Source: an uncultured Muribaculaceae bacterium
GTDB lineage: Bacteria; Bacteroidota; Bacteroidia; Bacteroidales; Muribaculaceae
Assembly: GCA_910584905.1 (NCBI GenBank)
Contig: CAJUCQ010000059.1
Span: forward strand, 1-30,575
DNA length: 30,575 nt
Direction: 5' to 3'
In this document: positions 1 through 8,295 of the stretch, in pieces
Layout of the letters: each line of letters begins with the position of its first letter
How positions within the stretch are numbered: the first letter of the stretch is position 1
The notes under the pieces: model-generated
Seen by the model: the letters and a program-made list of their open reading frames with translations, nothing else
Told to the model about the DNA's origin: nothing
Databases searched by the model: none
Position numbers and translations under genes: made by a program

Positions 1-108
1 GGTCGCCTCAAGGAGCGCATCGCGCAGCTTGAGCGAGAAAAAAACGTTGTCGAGGAGTCCTTTCAAACTGCACCAAGGGAACTTTCCAAATCCACCGTGG
101 ACTTATAG
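1..108 (+). CDS. 3' end of an unidentified gene (partial)
   Basis: Frame 1 is open from the window edge to a TAG at 106-108 and encodes 35 residues. The first half is strongly charged and helical (LKERIAQLEREKNVVEE), as in a coiled-coil tail, and its codons are GC-rich like the chromosomal genes. The start lies outside the window, so no function can be given. A second frame stays open to 297, but its composition (many Pro, Asn and Gly) looks non-coding. Confidence is limited because only a tail is visible. Confidence 0.45.
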   Translation, partial: GRLKERIAQLEREKNVVEESFQTAPRELSKSTVDL

Positions 109-164
109 AGGAATGGGAGAGATTTGGAATATGCCCCAACTGAACGAAACGGATACCAAAGGAA

Positions 165-200
165 ACCCCGGAATACCCTCGAATCGCCCTTCTCCGGGGT
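165..200. terminator. Possible hairpin after the partial gene
   Basis: ACCCCGG at 165-171 is complementary to CCGGGGT at 194-200, giving a 7-bp stem with a 22-nt loop. No T-run follows, so if it ends the transcript of the upstream gene it is not a classical intrinsic terminator. Weak call. Confidence 0.2.
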
Positions 201-379
201 GTTACCCCCTCAAAATGGGGTCTAAATCGGCTCAATCCCTTGAATTTCCTATATTTAATAAGGTAGTCGAGCGCAAAGCAACGGTTTTTTCTTAATAGTG
301 AAATGCCAAAATCGGGGGTCTATTTTGAAAAAACGGTATTTTTCTACCCCTCTATTACCCCCCCCGATTACCCCAAATG

Positions 380-437
380 TGAATATCCACTTTTCCACAA
401 GTGAATATCCACTTTGAATATCCACCTGAATATCCAC
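380..437 (+). repeat. Four direct repeats of TGAATATCCAC (iteron-like, DnaA-box-like)
   Basis: Identical 11-mers lie at 380-390, 402-412, 415-425 and 427-437, with start-to-start spacings of 22, 13 and 12 bp. Each contains TATCCAC, the core of the bacterial DnaA box TTATCCACA. A further DnaA-like TTTTCCACA sits between the first two copies. The repeats lie in a gene-free stretch (109-547) with AT-rich flanks. Binding by an initiator is inference. The rest of this stretch holds only the two hairpins listed separately. Confidence 0.7.
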
Positions 438-468
438 CCGTCAAAATCGACCATTCGAACACAAAATA

Positions 469-488
469 GGGGAACCGCAAGGCTCCCC
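469..488 (-). terminator. Intrinsic terminator of the small leftward gene
   Basis: On the minus strand an 8-position stem (GGGGAGCC pairing GGTTCCCC, one mismatch) closes a TTGC loop and is followed by TATTTTG. It sits 60 bp downstream of the stop codon of the leftward gene at 548-784. Confidence 0.5.
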
Positions 489-547
489 CCGGAAAGTAGG
501 CGTTTTAGCGGCTCTCTAAGTCCGTTATAACGCCGCTATTATGTCAT

Positions 548-784
548 TCAATCATCTGCGCCGTCGCAGGCTCCACGAGGGGATGTGAGCAGCGTAGTTT
601 GCTGTATTATCGCACGTTTGGTAACAACAGTGCCGCCACCACTCAATCCGGCGCGGCGCAGATAATCATACCCACAACCCACTTGTTCCGGGGTCAGATG
701 GTGGAAAATGGCGGCAATCGAGCCGAAAGCGAGGGTTTTACGCTTGCCTGTCAAGTGAACGATGATGCATTTGGTCTGTCTCAT
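548..784 (-). CDS. Small Bacteroidetes-type hypothetical protein (78 aa)
   Basis: The 78-residue protein begins MRQTKCIIVHLTGKRKT and contains FGSIAAIFHHLTPEQVG. This resembles a family of small Bacteroidetes proteins with an F-G-S-x-x-A-I-F/Y core followed by T-P/A-E-Q/E-x-G, recalled from general knowledge and not searched. Their function is not known to me. The ATG at 784 is chosen over an in-frame GTG at 811 because a Bacteroidetes -7 box (801-808) overlaps the GTG, so transcription should start between the two. The gene is monocistronic, with its own promoter and terminator. It lies alone in a gene-poor region beside iteron-like repeats, which suggests a mobile-element remnant, but that is inference. 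Confidence 0.7.
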   Translation of the reverse strand: MRQTKCIIVHLTGKRKTLAFGSIAAIFHHLTPEQVGCGYDYLRRAGLSGGGTVVTKRAIIQQTTLLTSPRGACDGADD

Positions 785-800
785 ACTCGTAAATTTTCCG

Positions 801-830
801 CAAATATACACAAATAACCGCTATTTGCAA
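801..830 (-). promoter_or_regulatory. Bacteroidetes promoter of the 548-784 gene
   Basis: Read on the minus strand: TTG (828-830), 19 nt, then TATATTTG (801-808), matching the primary sigma consensus TTTG-N19-21-TAnnTTTG. It lies 16 nt upstream of the chosen ATG. Confidence 0.75.
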
Positions 831-863
831 CCTTTTGAGAAAATTATAATAGGGAACAGGCAC

Positions 864-885
864 AAAAAAATCGGCGCAAAGCCGA
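864..885 (-). terminator. Hairpin with T-run on the minus strand
   Basis: TCGGC (871-875) pairs with GCCGA (881-885) around a 5-nt loop. On the minus strand a run of seven T follows. No leftward gene is visible between here and the rightward operon starting at 1210, so it may end a short leftward transcript or insulate the small gene. The 785-1209 stretch otherwise holds only repeats and AT-rich sequence. Confidence 0.4.
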
Positions 886-1111
886 CTCCCCTACCCTTCC
901 TGCTGACTAAAGCCACAGTGTAAACCATCCGATGCCAATCACGCGCCGGGTGTAGCCCCTGTGTAAACTCGTCGAGCCGAAAATTAAACCGAAATTAAAC
1001 CAATGTAAACGCTTCGTTTTTTTGACCGCACTCCCCTACCCTCGCCTAACTGCCGCAAACTCAAAGGCTTTCATCAAATCCGACCGACCTCAACATCAAA
1101 CGCTTCGTTTT
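885..1111. repeat. Two diverged copies of a repeat module
   Basis: ACTCCCCTACCCT occurs at 885-897 and 1030-1042, and AAACGCTTCGTTTT (a 5-bp hairpin with CTT loop) at 1007-1020 and 1098-1111, in the same order. AAATTAAACC is also repeated in tandem between 980 and 1000. The distances differ (122 versus 68 bp), so this is an old or indel-rich duplication. The first AAACG hairpin is followed by seven T and could act as a rightward terminator. Confidence 0.5.
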
Positions 1112-1209
1112 GTGCCCCATAAACATGTAATTTTCCGCCACGTCGGTGCGTCATATATTAGCATATCCGATTTTTCCACGTTTAATCTACATCTGTTACT
1201 TCCGCATAT

Positions 1210-1920
1210 ATGGCATCAATGATCAGCCTCAGGGATATCAACAAGACGTATCCGGGCGCAGTGCCCCTGCACGTGCTCAAAGGCATCAATCTCGAAATCG
1301 CCAAGGGTGAGCTCGTGAGCATCATGGGAGCCTCCGGCTCGGGCAAATCAACGCTCCTGAACATCCTCGGCATTCTCGACAACTACGACTCGGGCGAGTA
1401 CCGCCTCGACGGCACTCTCATCAAGGACCTCAGCGAAAACCGCGCCGCCGAGTACCGCAACCGCATGATAGGATTCGTGTTCCAGAGCTTCAATCTCATC
1501 AACTACAAAAATGCGCTCGAAAACGTGGCCCTGCCGCTTTTTTATCAGGGCATGTCGCGCAAACGGCGCAACGCCCTCGCTATGGAGCAGCTTGAAAAGA
1601 TGGGCCTTGCCGACCGCTCTCACCACCTGCCCGGGGAGCTCTCGGGCGGCCAGAAGCAGCGCGTGGCCATAGCGCGGGCGCTGATCACGCGGCCGTCGAT
1701 AATCCTCGCCGACGAGCCCACCGGCGCCCTCGACTCGCGGACGTCGGCCGACGTGATGGAGATTTTCAAGCGGCTGAACCGCGACGACGGCATGACCGTC
1801 GTAATCGTGACCCACGACCCGGGCGTCGGCGCTCAGACCGACCGCCTCATACGCATCAGCGACGGCATCATCGCCCCCGACGGCTCAGCCGCCTCTCCTG
1901 AAATAATCACCGAGCCATGA
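1210..1920 (+). CDS. ABC exporter ATP-binding protein (MacB/LolD-type)
   Basis: This 236-residue ATPase would power a MacB-like exporter from the cytoplasmic face. Walker A GASGSGKST is at residues 40-48, followed by the Q-loop (FVFQSFNLI), the signature LSGGQ at 144-148, Walker B ILADEPTGALD with D168 and E169, and the switch histidine in VTHD. All catalytic elements are intact and the length is normal for the LolD/MacB ATPase family. A second in-frame ATG lies at 1219. It is the first gene of a five-gene operon: its TGA overlaps the next ATG (ATGA), implying translational coupling with the permease. The substrate cannot be read from the sequence; related systems export peptides, lipoproteins, macrolides or siderophores. 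Confidence 0.93.
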   Translation: MASMISLRDINKTYPGAVPLHVLKGINLEIAKGELVSIMGASGSGKSTLLNILGILDNYDSGEYRLDGTLIKDLSENRAAEYRNRMIGFVFQSFNLINYKNALENVALPLFYQGMSRKRRNALAMEQLEKMGLADRSHHLPGELSGGQKQRVAIARALITRPSIILADEPTGALDSRTSADVMEIFKRLNRDDGMTVVIVTHDPGVGAQTDRLIRISDGIIAPDGSAASPEIITEP

Positions 1921-3140
1921 GAGACCTCTTCAACGAAATAGCGCAGGCGCTCAGCCACAACAAACTGCGGACGGCTCTTACGGGGCTGTCCGTGAGCTGG
2001 GGCATCTTCATGCTGATTGTGCTCCTGAGCATGGCCCGGGGCGTCACAAACAGTTTTGAAGAAAACATGGCTTCCGGTTCGCAGGCTCGCATCCAGATAT
2101 GGGGCGGCATGACCTCGAAGCCATACAAGGGCAACCGCGAAGGACGGAGCATCGACTTCAAGGAGCGCGACATGAAGGTGCTCCGCGAGGAGCATCAGGA
2201 CTTTGTGGCCGATGTCAACTCGGTGATATACGGGCCTCAGGTGACGCTTTCGAGCGGACGCGAGAGCGTGTCGGCGAGTCTTACGGGAGTGTTCCCGATT
2301 TATTTCAGCAACAGCGGACTCACGCCTGTAGCCGGGCGCATCGTCAACGACCGCGACATGGCCGCGCGCGCCAAGGTGCTCGTCCTGCCGAAAGAATATG
2401 CCACGCAGCTGTTTCCGTCCGATCCTCTCGGAGCTGTCGGCAAGCGAGTCACATGCGCCGGGCTGTCGTTTCAGGTGGCGGGAATCTACGACGGACGCTG
2501 GAATCGCAACATCTACATCCCCTTTGCGACGGCCCAGATGATGGCTACAGAAAAAGACGACGTCGGCGCGCTCACCGTCAATCTCAAAAACGTCCACACC
2601 GAGGGCGACGGCCGCAACGCCGAGGACGGCATCCGGCGCACCCTCGCGCAGATCCATGGTTTCGACCCCGAGGACGAGAGTGCAGTGTGGATTGCCAACC
2701 GGTTCACCGACAGCCTTCAGGGCGCCGCAGCCATGAGTATCCTTAACACGGCAGTGTGGGTGCTCGGCATCCTGACGCTCCTCACGGGCATTGTGGGCAT
2801 CAGCAATATAATGTTTGTGAGCGTGCGCGAGCGCACCCACGAGATAGGCATCCGCCGCGCCATAGGCGCCCGCCCGCGGGCCATCCTTACGCAGGTAATC
2901 ACCGAGAGCGTGGCCATAACGGTGCTGTTCGGCTACATCGGCATAGTCCTCGGCACGGCCGTGACTCAGTTGCTGTCGATGGTCCTTGCAGATGTCCCCT
3001 TCCTTAAAAATCCGACCGTGAGCCTGACGATTGCCGTCGAAGTGACCGCCGTGCTGATAGTCGCAGGCGCGCTCGCGGGGCTGTTTCCGGCCATGCGCGC
3101 CCTTAAAGTCAAACCCGTAGAAGCCCTTAGAGACGAATGA
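1917..3140 (+). CDS. ABC exporter permease 1 (MacB_PCD/FtsX)
   Basis: A 407-residue inner-membrane permease with the MacB architecture: an N-terminal membrane helix (about 15-40), a large periplasmic domain, then three C-terminal helices (about 280-395) of the FtsX domain. The family motif SVRERTHEIGIRRAIGARP follows the second helix, and the protein ends in the usual MRALKVKPVEALR. It overlaps both neighbours by 4 nt (ATGA). With the paralogous next gene it probably forms a heterodimer using the upstream ATPase, since paired non-identical permeases beside one ATPase are common in Bacteroidetes. Confidence 0.92.
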   Translation: MRDLFNEIAQALSHNKLRTALTGLSVSWGIFMLIVLLSMARGVTNSFEENMASGSQARIQIWGGMTSKPYKGNREGRSIDFKERDMKVLREEHQDFVADVNSVIYGPQVTLSSGRESVSASLTGVFPIYFSNSGLTPVAGRIVNDRDMAARAKVLVLPKEYATQLFPSDPLGAVGKRVTCAGLSFQVAGIYDGRWNRNIYIPFATAQMMATEKDDVGALTVNLKNVHTEGDGRNAEDGIRRTLAQIHGFDPEDESAVWIANRFTDSLQGAAAMSILNTAVWVLGILTLLTGIVGISNIMFVSVRERTHEIGIRRAIGARPRAILTQVITESVAITVLFGYIGIVLGTAVTQLLSMVLADVPFLKNPTVSLTIAVEVTAVLIVAGALAGLFPAMRALKVKPVEALRDE

Positions 3141-4393
3141 ACATCCCGTTTTTTGACATAGAGAACTGGAAGGAAATCGGCGCCACGCTCGCGCGCAACA
3201 AGACACGCACCTTCCTCACGGGCTTCGGCATCTTCTGGGGCGTGGCCATGCTTGCGCTGCTGCTCGGCGGCTCGCGCGCCACGCAGACGATGATGACGCG
3301 CAATTTCGAAGGCTTCGCGGGCAATTCGGGCGCTATTATCGCCAACTCCACAACGATGCCCTACAAGGGCAACGCCAAGGGGCGCCGCTGGTCGATGGAC
3401 CTGACCGACGTCGAGCGCATCCGCATGGCCGTGCCGGAGCTGAAGGCCGTGGTGCCCATATTCCAGTCGTGGGGCAACGCCACATGCCGCAACGGCCGCT
3501 ACTCCTACGCCGGGTCGGCCCTCGGCGCCGTGCCCGCATTCGCCGAAATCAACGAGCCTAAAATCTATTCCGGCCGCTTTATCAACGAGGCCGACGAGGC
3601 GCAGGCGCGCAAAGTGGTGGTGCTCGGCAAGAAGATTGCCAACGAGATATTCCCCTCCGACGCTGACCCCGTGGGCAAGACCGTGCTTGTCAACGGCGTG
3701 ACCTACTCCGTCATCGGCGTGGCAGGCAATCTGGGCGAGGCCAATATCAACGGTCCGATCGACGAAAAAGCCGTGATGCCGTCGACAACCTTCCGCAAGG
3801 CATTCGCAAGAGCCGACAAGGTCGACTTCATCACCTTTGTCGCCAACGACGGCGTGCGCATCCGCGATATTCTTCCCCGCATCCGCTCGGTGCTCTACCG
3901 CCGCCACAACATCAATCCGTCCGACGAAAGCGCCGTGTGGGTAATAGACATCTCGGAGATGTTCGAAAACATGAGTTCGCTTCTTACGGGGCTTGATTTT
4001 CTCGCGCTCTTCATCGGCTTGTCGAGTCTTCTGGCGGGTATTATCGGCGTCGGCAACATCATGTGGGTCATCGTCAAGGAACGCACTCAGGAGATAGGCA
4101 TCCGGCGTGCCATCGGCGCCCGCCCGCGCGACATCGTCGTGCAGGTGCTCTCCGAAGGCGCCGTGCTGACGGTCATAGCCGGGCTGGCGGGCATTTGTTT
4201 CGCGGCTATAATCCTCGGGGCGGCAAATTTCGCCATCACCCAAAGCTCGGGCGGGTCGACCAACCTCCAGATGAGCTTCGGGTCGGCAATGGCCATAGTC
4301 GCCGTATTCGCCGTCCTCGGCACCGCCGCCGGGCTAATCCCCTCGATAAAAGCAATGAGAATCAAACCTATCGAAGCATTAAACGACAAATAA
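3137..4393 (+). CDS. ABC exporter permease 2 (MacB_PCD/FtsX)
   Basis: A 418-residue paralogue of the preceding permease: N-terminal helix around residues 20-45, MacB periplasmic core, three C-terminal helices, and the motif VKERTQEIGIRRAIGARPRD. It ends IKAMRIKPIEALNDK. The ATG overlaps the previous stop. The membrane fusion protein gene follows after 12 nt. Its periplasmic region diverges clearly from that of permease 1, which fits an asymmetric heterodimer. Confidence 0.92.
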   Translation: MNIPFFDIENWKEIGATLARNKTRTFLTGFGIFWGVAMLALLLGGSRATQTMMTRNFEGFAGNSGAIIANSTTMPYKGNAKGRRWSMDLTDVERIRMAVPELKAVVPIFQSWGNATCRNGRYSYAGSALGAVPAFAEINEPKIYSGRFINEADEAQARKVVVLGKKIANEIFPSDADPVGKTVLVNGVTYSVIGVAGNLGEANINGPIDEKAVMPSTTFRKAFARADKVDFITFVANDGVRIRDILPRIRSVLYRRHNINPSDESAVWVIDISEMFENMSSLLTGLDFLALFIGLSSLLAGIIGVGNIMWVIVKERTQEIGIRRAIGARPRDIVVQVLSEGAVLTVIAGLAGICFAAIILGAANFAITQSSGGSTNLQMSFGSAMAIVAVFAVLGTAAGLIPSIKAMRIKPIEALNDK

Positions 4394-4405
4394 AATCCAT
4401 CAAAT

Positions 4406-5503
4406 ATGAAAAAATTCTTCAAAATCCTGCTATGGACACTCGTCGGCGTGGTCTTCGCCGGGACCTTCGTGTATCTCTTCATCAATTCGCGGCCCCAAGA
4501 AGCGGTCTATGACACGGTGAAGCCCGAGATGGCGACGGTGGAACGCACTACCGTGCTCACGGGCAAAATCGAACCGCGCGACGAAATTGAAATCAAGCCT
4601 CAGATTTCGGGCATCATCAGCGAGATTCTCGTCGAGGCCGGCGACCGCGTGGCCAACGGCGACGTCATCGCTAAAATCAAAATCATCCCCGAAGAGGCGC
4701 AGCTCTCGAGCGCCGAAAGCCGCGTCAAAGTGGCCGAGATTAATCTCGAACAGGCGCGCCTTACCTACGAACGCACCAAATCGCTCTACGACAAGAAATA
4801 CGAAAGCCGCGAGAAATACGAAGCCGACCGCGCCGCATGGCAGAACGCGCTTCAGGATCTCGCTCAGGCCCGCGACCAGCTCACAATCGTGCGCGACGGC
4901 GTGTCGGCCTCGAACGCGCAGGGCTCGAACACACTCGTGCGCTCGACCGTCACGGGCGTGGTGCTCGAAGTGCCGGTGAAGGTGGGGTCGTCGGTGATTC
5001 AGGCAAATACATTCAACGACGGCACGACAATAGCCAAAGTGGCCGACATGAACGACCTGATATTCAAAGGCAAAATCGACGAGACCGAAGTTGACCTCCT
5101 CCGCGAAGGAATGCCCGTGCGCATCGCCGTCGGCGCCATCGCCGGCAGCGACTTCCCTGCCACGGTAGAGAAAATCGCGCCTATGGCTTCCGACGACAAC
5201 GGCACAAACACCTTCGAGGTGAAAGCGGCCTTGAGCGCGGGCGAGCTCGGCAAACTGCGCGCCGGTTACAGCGCCAACGCCACGGTGATACTTGAAAAGG
5301 CCGAGAACGCGCTGACAATCCCGGAAAGCGTCGTGGAGTACGCCGGCGACTCGGCCTTCGTCTATGTGCTCGCCGACAGCATCGGGAAAAAGCAGAAATT
5401 CACGCGCACACCCGTCACCACGGGCATCTCCGACGGCATCAAAGTCGAAGTGCGCGGCTCGGAAATATCAACTGAAAACGCCCTCCGCGGCAATCAACGC
5501 TAA
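4406..5503 (+). CDS. Membrane fusion protein, MacA/HlyD family
   Basis: A 365-residue periplasmic adaptor linking the inner-membrane exporter to the outer-membrane channel. An N-terminal signal anchor (about 5-27) is followed by a biotinyl-lipoyl half-motif (GIISEILVEAGDRVANGDVI), a helical hairpin (about 95-165, with SLYDKKYESREKYE), the second lipoyl half (VTGVVLEVPVKVGSSV) and beta-barrel and membrane-proximal domains. Length and order are typical for MacA-type proteins. It lies 12 nt after permease 2 and 12 nt before the outer membrane factor, consistent with one transcript. Confidence 0.92.
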   Translation: MKKFFKILLWTLVGVVFAGTFVYLFINSRPQEAVYDTVKPEMATVERTTVLTGKIEPRDEIEIKPQISGIISEILVEAGDRVANGDVIAKIKIIPEEAQLSSAESRVKVAEINLEQARLTYERTKSLYDKKYESREKYEADRAAWQNALQDLAQARDQLTIVRDGVSASNAQGSNTLVRSTVTGVVLEVPVKVGSSVIQANTFNDGTTIAKVADMNDLIFKGKIDETEVDLLREGMPVRIAVGAIAGSDFPATVEKIAPMASDDNGTNTFEVKAALSAGELGKLRAGYSANATVILEKAENALTIPESVVEYAGDSAFVYVLADSIGKKQKFTRTPVTTGISDGIKVEVRGSEISTENALRGNQR

Positions 5504-5515
5504 AGCACCGGCGAC

Positions 5516-6823
5516 ATGAACACACTCCATACCATCATCATGCTCTGCGCCGCAGGCGTCGCGGCAAGCGGAAGCGCGCGAGCCGAAGAATGGACTCTCG
5601 ACCGCTGTATCGACTATGCCGTCGAGAACAATATTTCCGTGAAAAGCGCGGCTCTCCGAATCCGCAGCAGCGAAAACGACATCACGGCGGCTAAGGACGC
5701 CTTCCTCCCCACGCTCGACGCCTCGGCCTCGGAAAGCTTCAATTTCGGGCGCGGCCTTACCTCCGAGAATATCTACGCCAACCGCAACACGTCGAACTTC
5801 CAGTGGGGCGTGTCCCTGAACCTCCCCATCTTTCAGGGACTCGGCGAATACCGGCGGCTGAAGGTGGCCAAGGCATCGCTCCAACAGATGCTCTATGAGC
5901 ACGAGGCGGCCAAAGACAACGTGGCTCTCAACGTCATTTCGCAGTATCTTCAGGTGCTGTACTGCCGCGAGGTAGAGCAAAGCGCCTCGTCTCAGGCGTC
6001 GTACTCGGCCTATGAGGTCGAACGCCGGCGCGTACTCGCCGAGGAAGGCAAAATCGCCGAAGCCGACCTCTACGATGCCGAGGCGCAGGCTGCCCAGGAC
6101 CGCCTGCAAGTAATCACGGCGCAGAACGACACGCAGATAGCGCTCGTGAACCTCGCCAACCTTCTTCAGCTCAAAAGCGTCGAGGGCTTCGACGTGGCCC
6201 CCCTCGACGAGCCCGACCCCTTGCTTCCGCGGCCCGAGACGGTGTTTGACGACGCCATGCGCATCAACAACGGCATCCTCGGCGCCCGTCAGGCCATCCG
6301 CACCGCCGACGAGAACATATCGCTCGCCAAGTCGGGCTACATTCCGACACTCAGCTTCAACGCCGGCTTAGGCTCAAGCTACTACCGCCTCAGCGGACTG
6401 GACAACGACCCCTTCAGCCGTCAGATGCGCAACAACTTCTCGACCTACTTCGGCTTCTCGCTGAGGGTGCCTATATTCGATGCGTTCTCAACGCGCAACA
6501 GTGTGCGCACGGCGCGCATACGCCATCTCGACGCAGGTCTGCAACTCGAGCAGCTGGAATCCGATCTTTACAAAAACATACGTCTTGCCTACTATCAAGC
6601 CTCAGGCGCCCGCGAACGCTACCTCACCTCGGAGGAAACGCTGGCCAAGACACGGCAGTCGTTCGAGGCCACGCGTGAGAAATACGACCTCGGACGCGCT
6701 ACCCCTCAGGATTTCGAACTGGCAAAAAACAACCTCTTCCGCACTGAGGTGAGCCGTATCCAAGCGCGCTACGAATTCCTTCTGCGCCATCGCATACTCC
6801 ACTTCTACCGCTCGGGGATGTAG
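5516..6823 (+). CDS. TolC-family outer membrane efflux protein
   Basis: A 435-residue outer membrane factor with a signal peptide ending near residue 24 (SARAEEWTLDRCIDYAVENN). The WTLDxCIxYAxxNN start is characteristic of Bacteroidetes TolC/OEP proteins. Two repeats follow, each a strand pair plus long amphipathic helices; the beta-strand segments around PTLDASASESFNFGRG and FSLRVPIFDAFSTRN correspond to the barrel. It completes the tripartite exporter and is the last gene of the operon. Confidence 0.92.
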   Translation: MNTLHTIIMLCAAGVAASGSARAEEWTLDRCIDYAVENNISVKSAALRIRSSENDITAAKDAFLPTLDASASESFNFGRGLTSENIYANRNTSNFQWGVSLNLPIFQGLGEYRRLKVAKASLQQMLYEHEAAKDNVALNVISQYLQVLYCREVEQSASSQASYSAYEVERRRVLAEEGKIAEADLYDAEAQAAQDRLQVITAQNDTQIALVNLANLLQLKSVEGFDVAPLDEPDPLLPRPETVFDDAMRINNGILGARQAIRTADENISLAKSGYIPTLSFNAGLGSSYYRLSGLDNDPFSRQMRNNFSTYFGFSLRVPIFDAFSTRNSVRTARIRHLDAGLQLEQLESDLYKNIRLAYYQASGARERYLTSEETLAKTRQSFEATREKYDLGRATPQDFELAKNNLFRTEVSRIQARYEFLLRHRILHFYRSGM

Positions 6824-6844
6824 CCCGTCGCCGAGGGCGACAAA

Positions 6845-6877
6845 CGGCGGAGACGGTCGCTGAGGCCGCCTCCGCCG
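6845..6877 (+). terminator. GC-rich inverted repeat after the exporter operon
   Basis: CGGCGGAG (6845-6852) pairs with CTCCGCCG (6870-6877), an 8-bp stem with a 17-nt loop just after the TolC stop. No T-run follows, so termination is only plausible. The rest of 6824-7134 is AT-rich upstream sequence of the sigma-factor gene, with a GCAACAAT direct repeat (6931-6938, 6942-6949) and an imperfect -7 element AATATTTG (7028-7035). Confidence 0.35.
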
Positions 6878-7134
6878 TCGGTTACATATAAATGGCATTA
6901 CGCGCTCATTTTGATTATATTTCACAAATTGCAACAATGATGCAACAATCTATTTTCAGCAGCACAGCACTGTATTTTAACTCTTTACACAGTCTAAGAT
7001 TGTCCATTTTTAATATTTACATTTATTAATATTTGCAATTTGGACATAGAGAGAAACGGCCGTAATTTTGAAACGTCAAACGATAACTGACACCTCAAAA
7101 ATCTCCGCTACTCTCACCTCAAAACTTCAAAATT

Positions 7135-7638
7135 ATGGCAAGCGCAAAATTCCAGACTAATCTCATGAGCCTTCAGTCGAACATGCTGAACTTCGCCTAC
7201 ATGCTCACCTCCAACCACGACGATGCCTACGACCTACTTCAGGACACGACTCTCAAAGCGCTCGACAATGAAGACAAATACACCGAGGGCACCAATCTGA
7301 AAGGATGGGTGTTCACGATAATGCGGAATCTCTTCATCAACAACTACCGCCGCGTCTCGCGCGCGGCAACGGTCGTCGACACCACAGACAACGAGTATCT
7401 CATCAACATCTCGGCCGAGACGGTCCAAGAAAGCCCCGAAGGCACATTCACGGCCTCCGAAATCACGGCGGCCATCAACAGCTTCTCCGACGAATACCGC
7501 ATCCCCTTCTCGATGCACGTGGCTGGCTACAAATACGAAGAAATTGCCAAGGAAATGAATCTGCCCCTTGGCACGGTCAAAAGCCGCATCTTCGCCGCCC
7601 GCAAGCGCCTTCAGGAGCGCTTCGCCGACTACCGATAA
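7135..7638 (+). CDS. ECF-type RNA polymerase sigma factor
   Basis: A 167-residue sigma-70 family protein with only regions 2 and 4. Region 2 (about 10-75) contains DDAYDLLQDTTLKAL and the DNA-melting segment FTIMRNLFINNYRR. Region 4 (about 110-165) contains YKYEEIAKEMNLPLGTVKSRIFAARKRL, a standard helix-turn-helix. The length fits group 4 sigma factors. No anti-sigma gene lies next to it, unlike FecI/FecR-type pairs. It resembles the stand-alone ECF sigma factors common in Bacteroidales. Confidence 0.9.
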   Translation: MASAKFQTNLMSLQSNMLNFAYMLTSNHDDAYDLLQDTTLKALDNEDKYTEGTNLKGWVFTIMRNLFINNYRRVSRAATVVDTTDNEYLINISAETVQESPEGTFTASEITAAINSFSDEYRIPFSMHVAGYKYEEIAKEMNLPLGTVKSRIFAARKRLQERFADYR

Positions 7639-7640
7639 TT

Positions 7641-7657
7641 CTCCCCCGTGAGGGGAG
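7641..7657. terminator. Hairpin between convergent genes
   Basis: CTCCCC (7641-7646) pairs with GGGGAG (7652-7657) directly after the sigma-factor stop. There is little T-richness on either side. It lies between convergent genes and may terminate transcription from the left. Confidence 0.4.
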
Positions 7658-7752
7658 GTCTTGACAAATAAACGCTTTTCGGGTTGACGCTCAGGGAGAA
7701 TGCCACAGCATCGATCCCGGGCGACAACCCGAAAAAACATATACGAATCGGA

Positions 7753-8247
7753 TTAAGCCCTGAAGATTTTGTCGAGTTCGGCCTCAGTTGGGTTGTGGGC
7801 GATGATTTTTCCCTGAGGATTAATCAGCACGGTGCCGTAGCCGCCGTGGAGGGCGTAATTGTTTCTAATGGCTTCGGCCTCGGCTCCGGCCACATGATAC
7901 TGCGTTGCGACATCCATGCCGTCGCGGCGCACAATCTCACAGAAAAGCCCCTCGGACGTGTCGAAATTCACACTCAGGAGACTCACATCGGCCTCGGGGT
8001 GCTCGGCAACCCAGTCGCTATATTCATTGGCCGCAACACGCGACACGGCGTCAGTACTCGTCCAGAAATTAAGAATCACGTACTCGCCTCTCATCTCGTC
8101 GAGAGTAAGCTCACGGTCGGCATCGCCGATGCTCAGGAGCGGAGCCTTGCGCCCGATGCCCGTGAGGCGGTTGTCTCCGCCGCCAACGGTCATTGCCACG
8201 ACCACACCGACGAAGACTGATAAAATCAATAAAAATCTTTTCAGCAT
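7753..8247 (-). CDS. Thioredoxin-fold exported protein lacking the CxxC motif
   Basis: The 164-residue protein has a signal peptide or anchor (MLKRFLLILSVFVGVVVAM) followed by a TlpA/ResA-like thioredoxin fold: ELTLDEMRGEYVILNFW, then a cis-Pro-equivalent region near GGYGTVLINPQGKII. At the active site the usual W-x-x-C-x-x-C-R reads W62 T S T D66 A V S69 R70, so both catalytic cysteines are replaced (Asp and Ser). It cannot be a standard disulfide oxidoreductase; a structural or binding role is more likely. The ATG at 8247 is preferred because the lysine-plus-hydrophobic signal begins there. It follows the gldB-like gene by 48 nt in the same direction, probably in one operon. Confidence 0.75.
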   Translation of the reverse strand: MLKRFLLILSVFVGVVVAMTVGGGDNRLTGIGRKAPLLSIGDADRELTLDEMRGEYVILNFWTSTDAVSRVAANEYSDWVAEHPEADVSLLSVNFDTSEGLFCEIVRRDGMDVATQYHVAGAEAEAIRNNYALHGGYGTVLINPQGKIIAHNPTEAELDKIFRA

Positions 8248-8295
8248 TGTGTTTCCTATAATTTTTCCGTGAAACACATTCGGGCGCTGTTTGGT

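Noticed and set aside
29..297. 88-residue rightward frame at the left edge
   Set aside because: Rich in Pro, Asn and Gly with no domain; it overlaps the more gene-like frame 1 tail and hairpin sequence.
1022..1222. 66-residue rightward frame upstream of the exporter ATPase
   Set aside because: Overlaps the ATPase start and the repeat module, with no start context or domain; it probably reflects conserved upstream DNA.
7684..8220. 178-residue rightward frame
   Set aside because: Antisense shadow of the thioredoxin-fold gene, which has a signal peptide and recognisable fold motifs.
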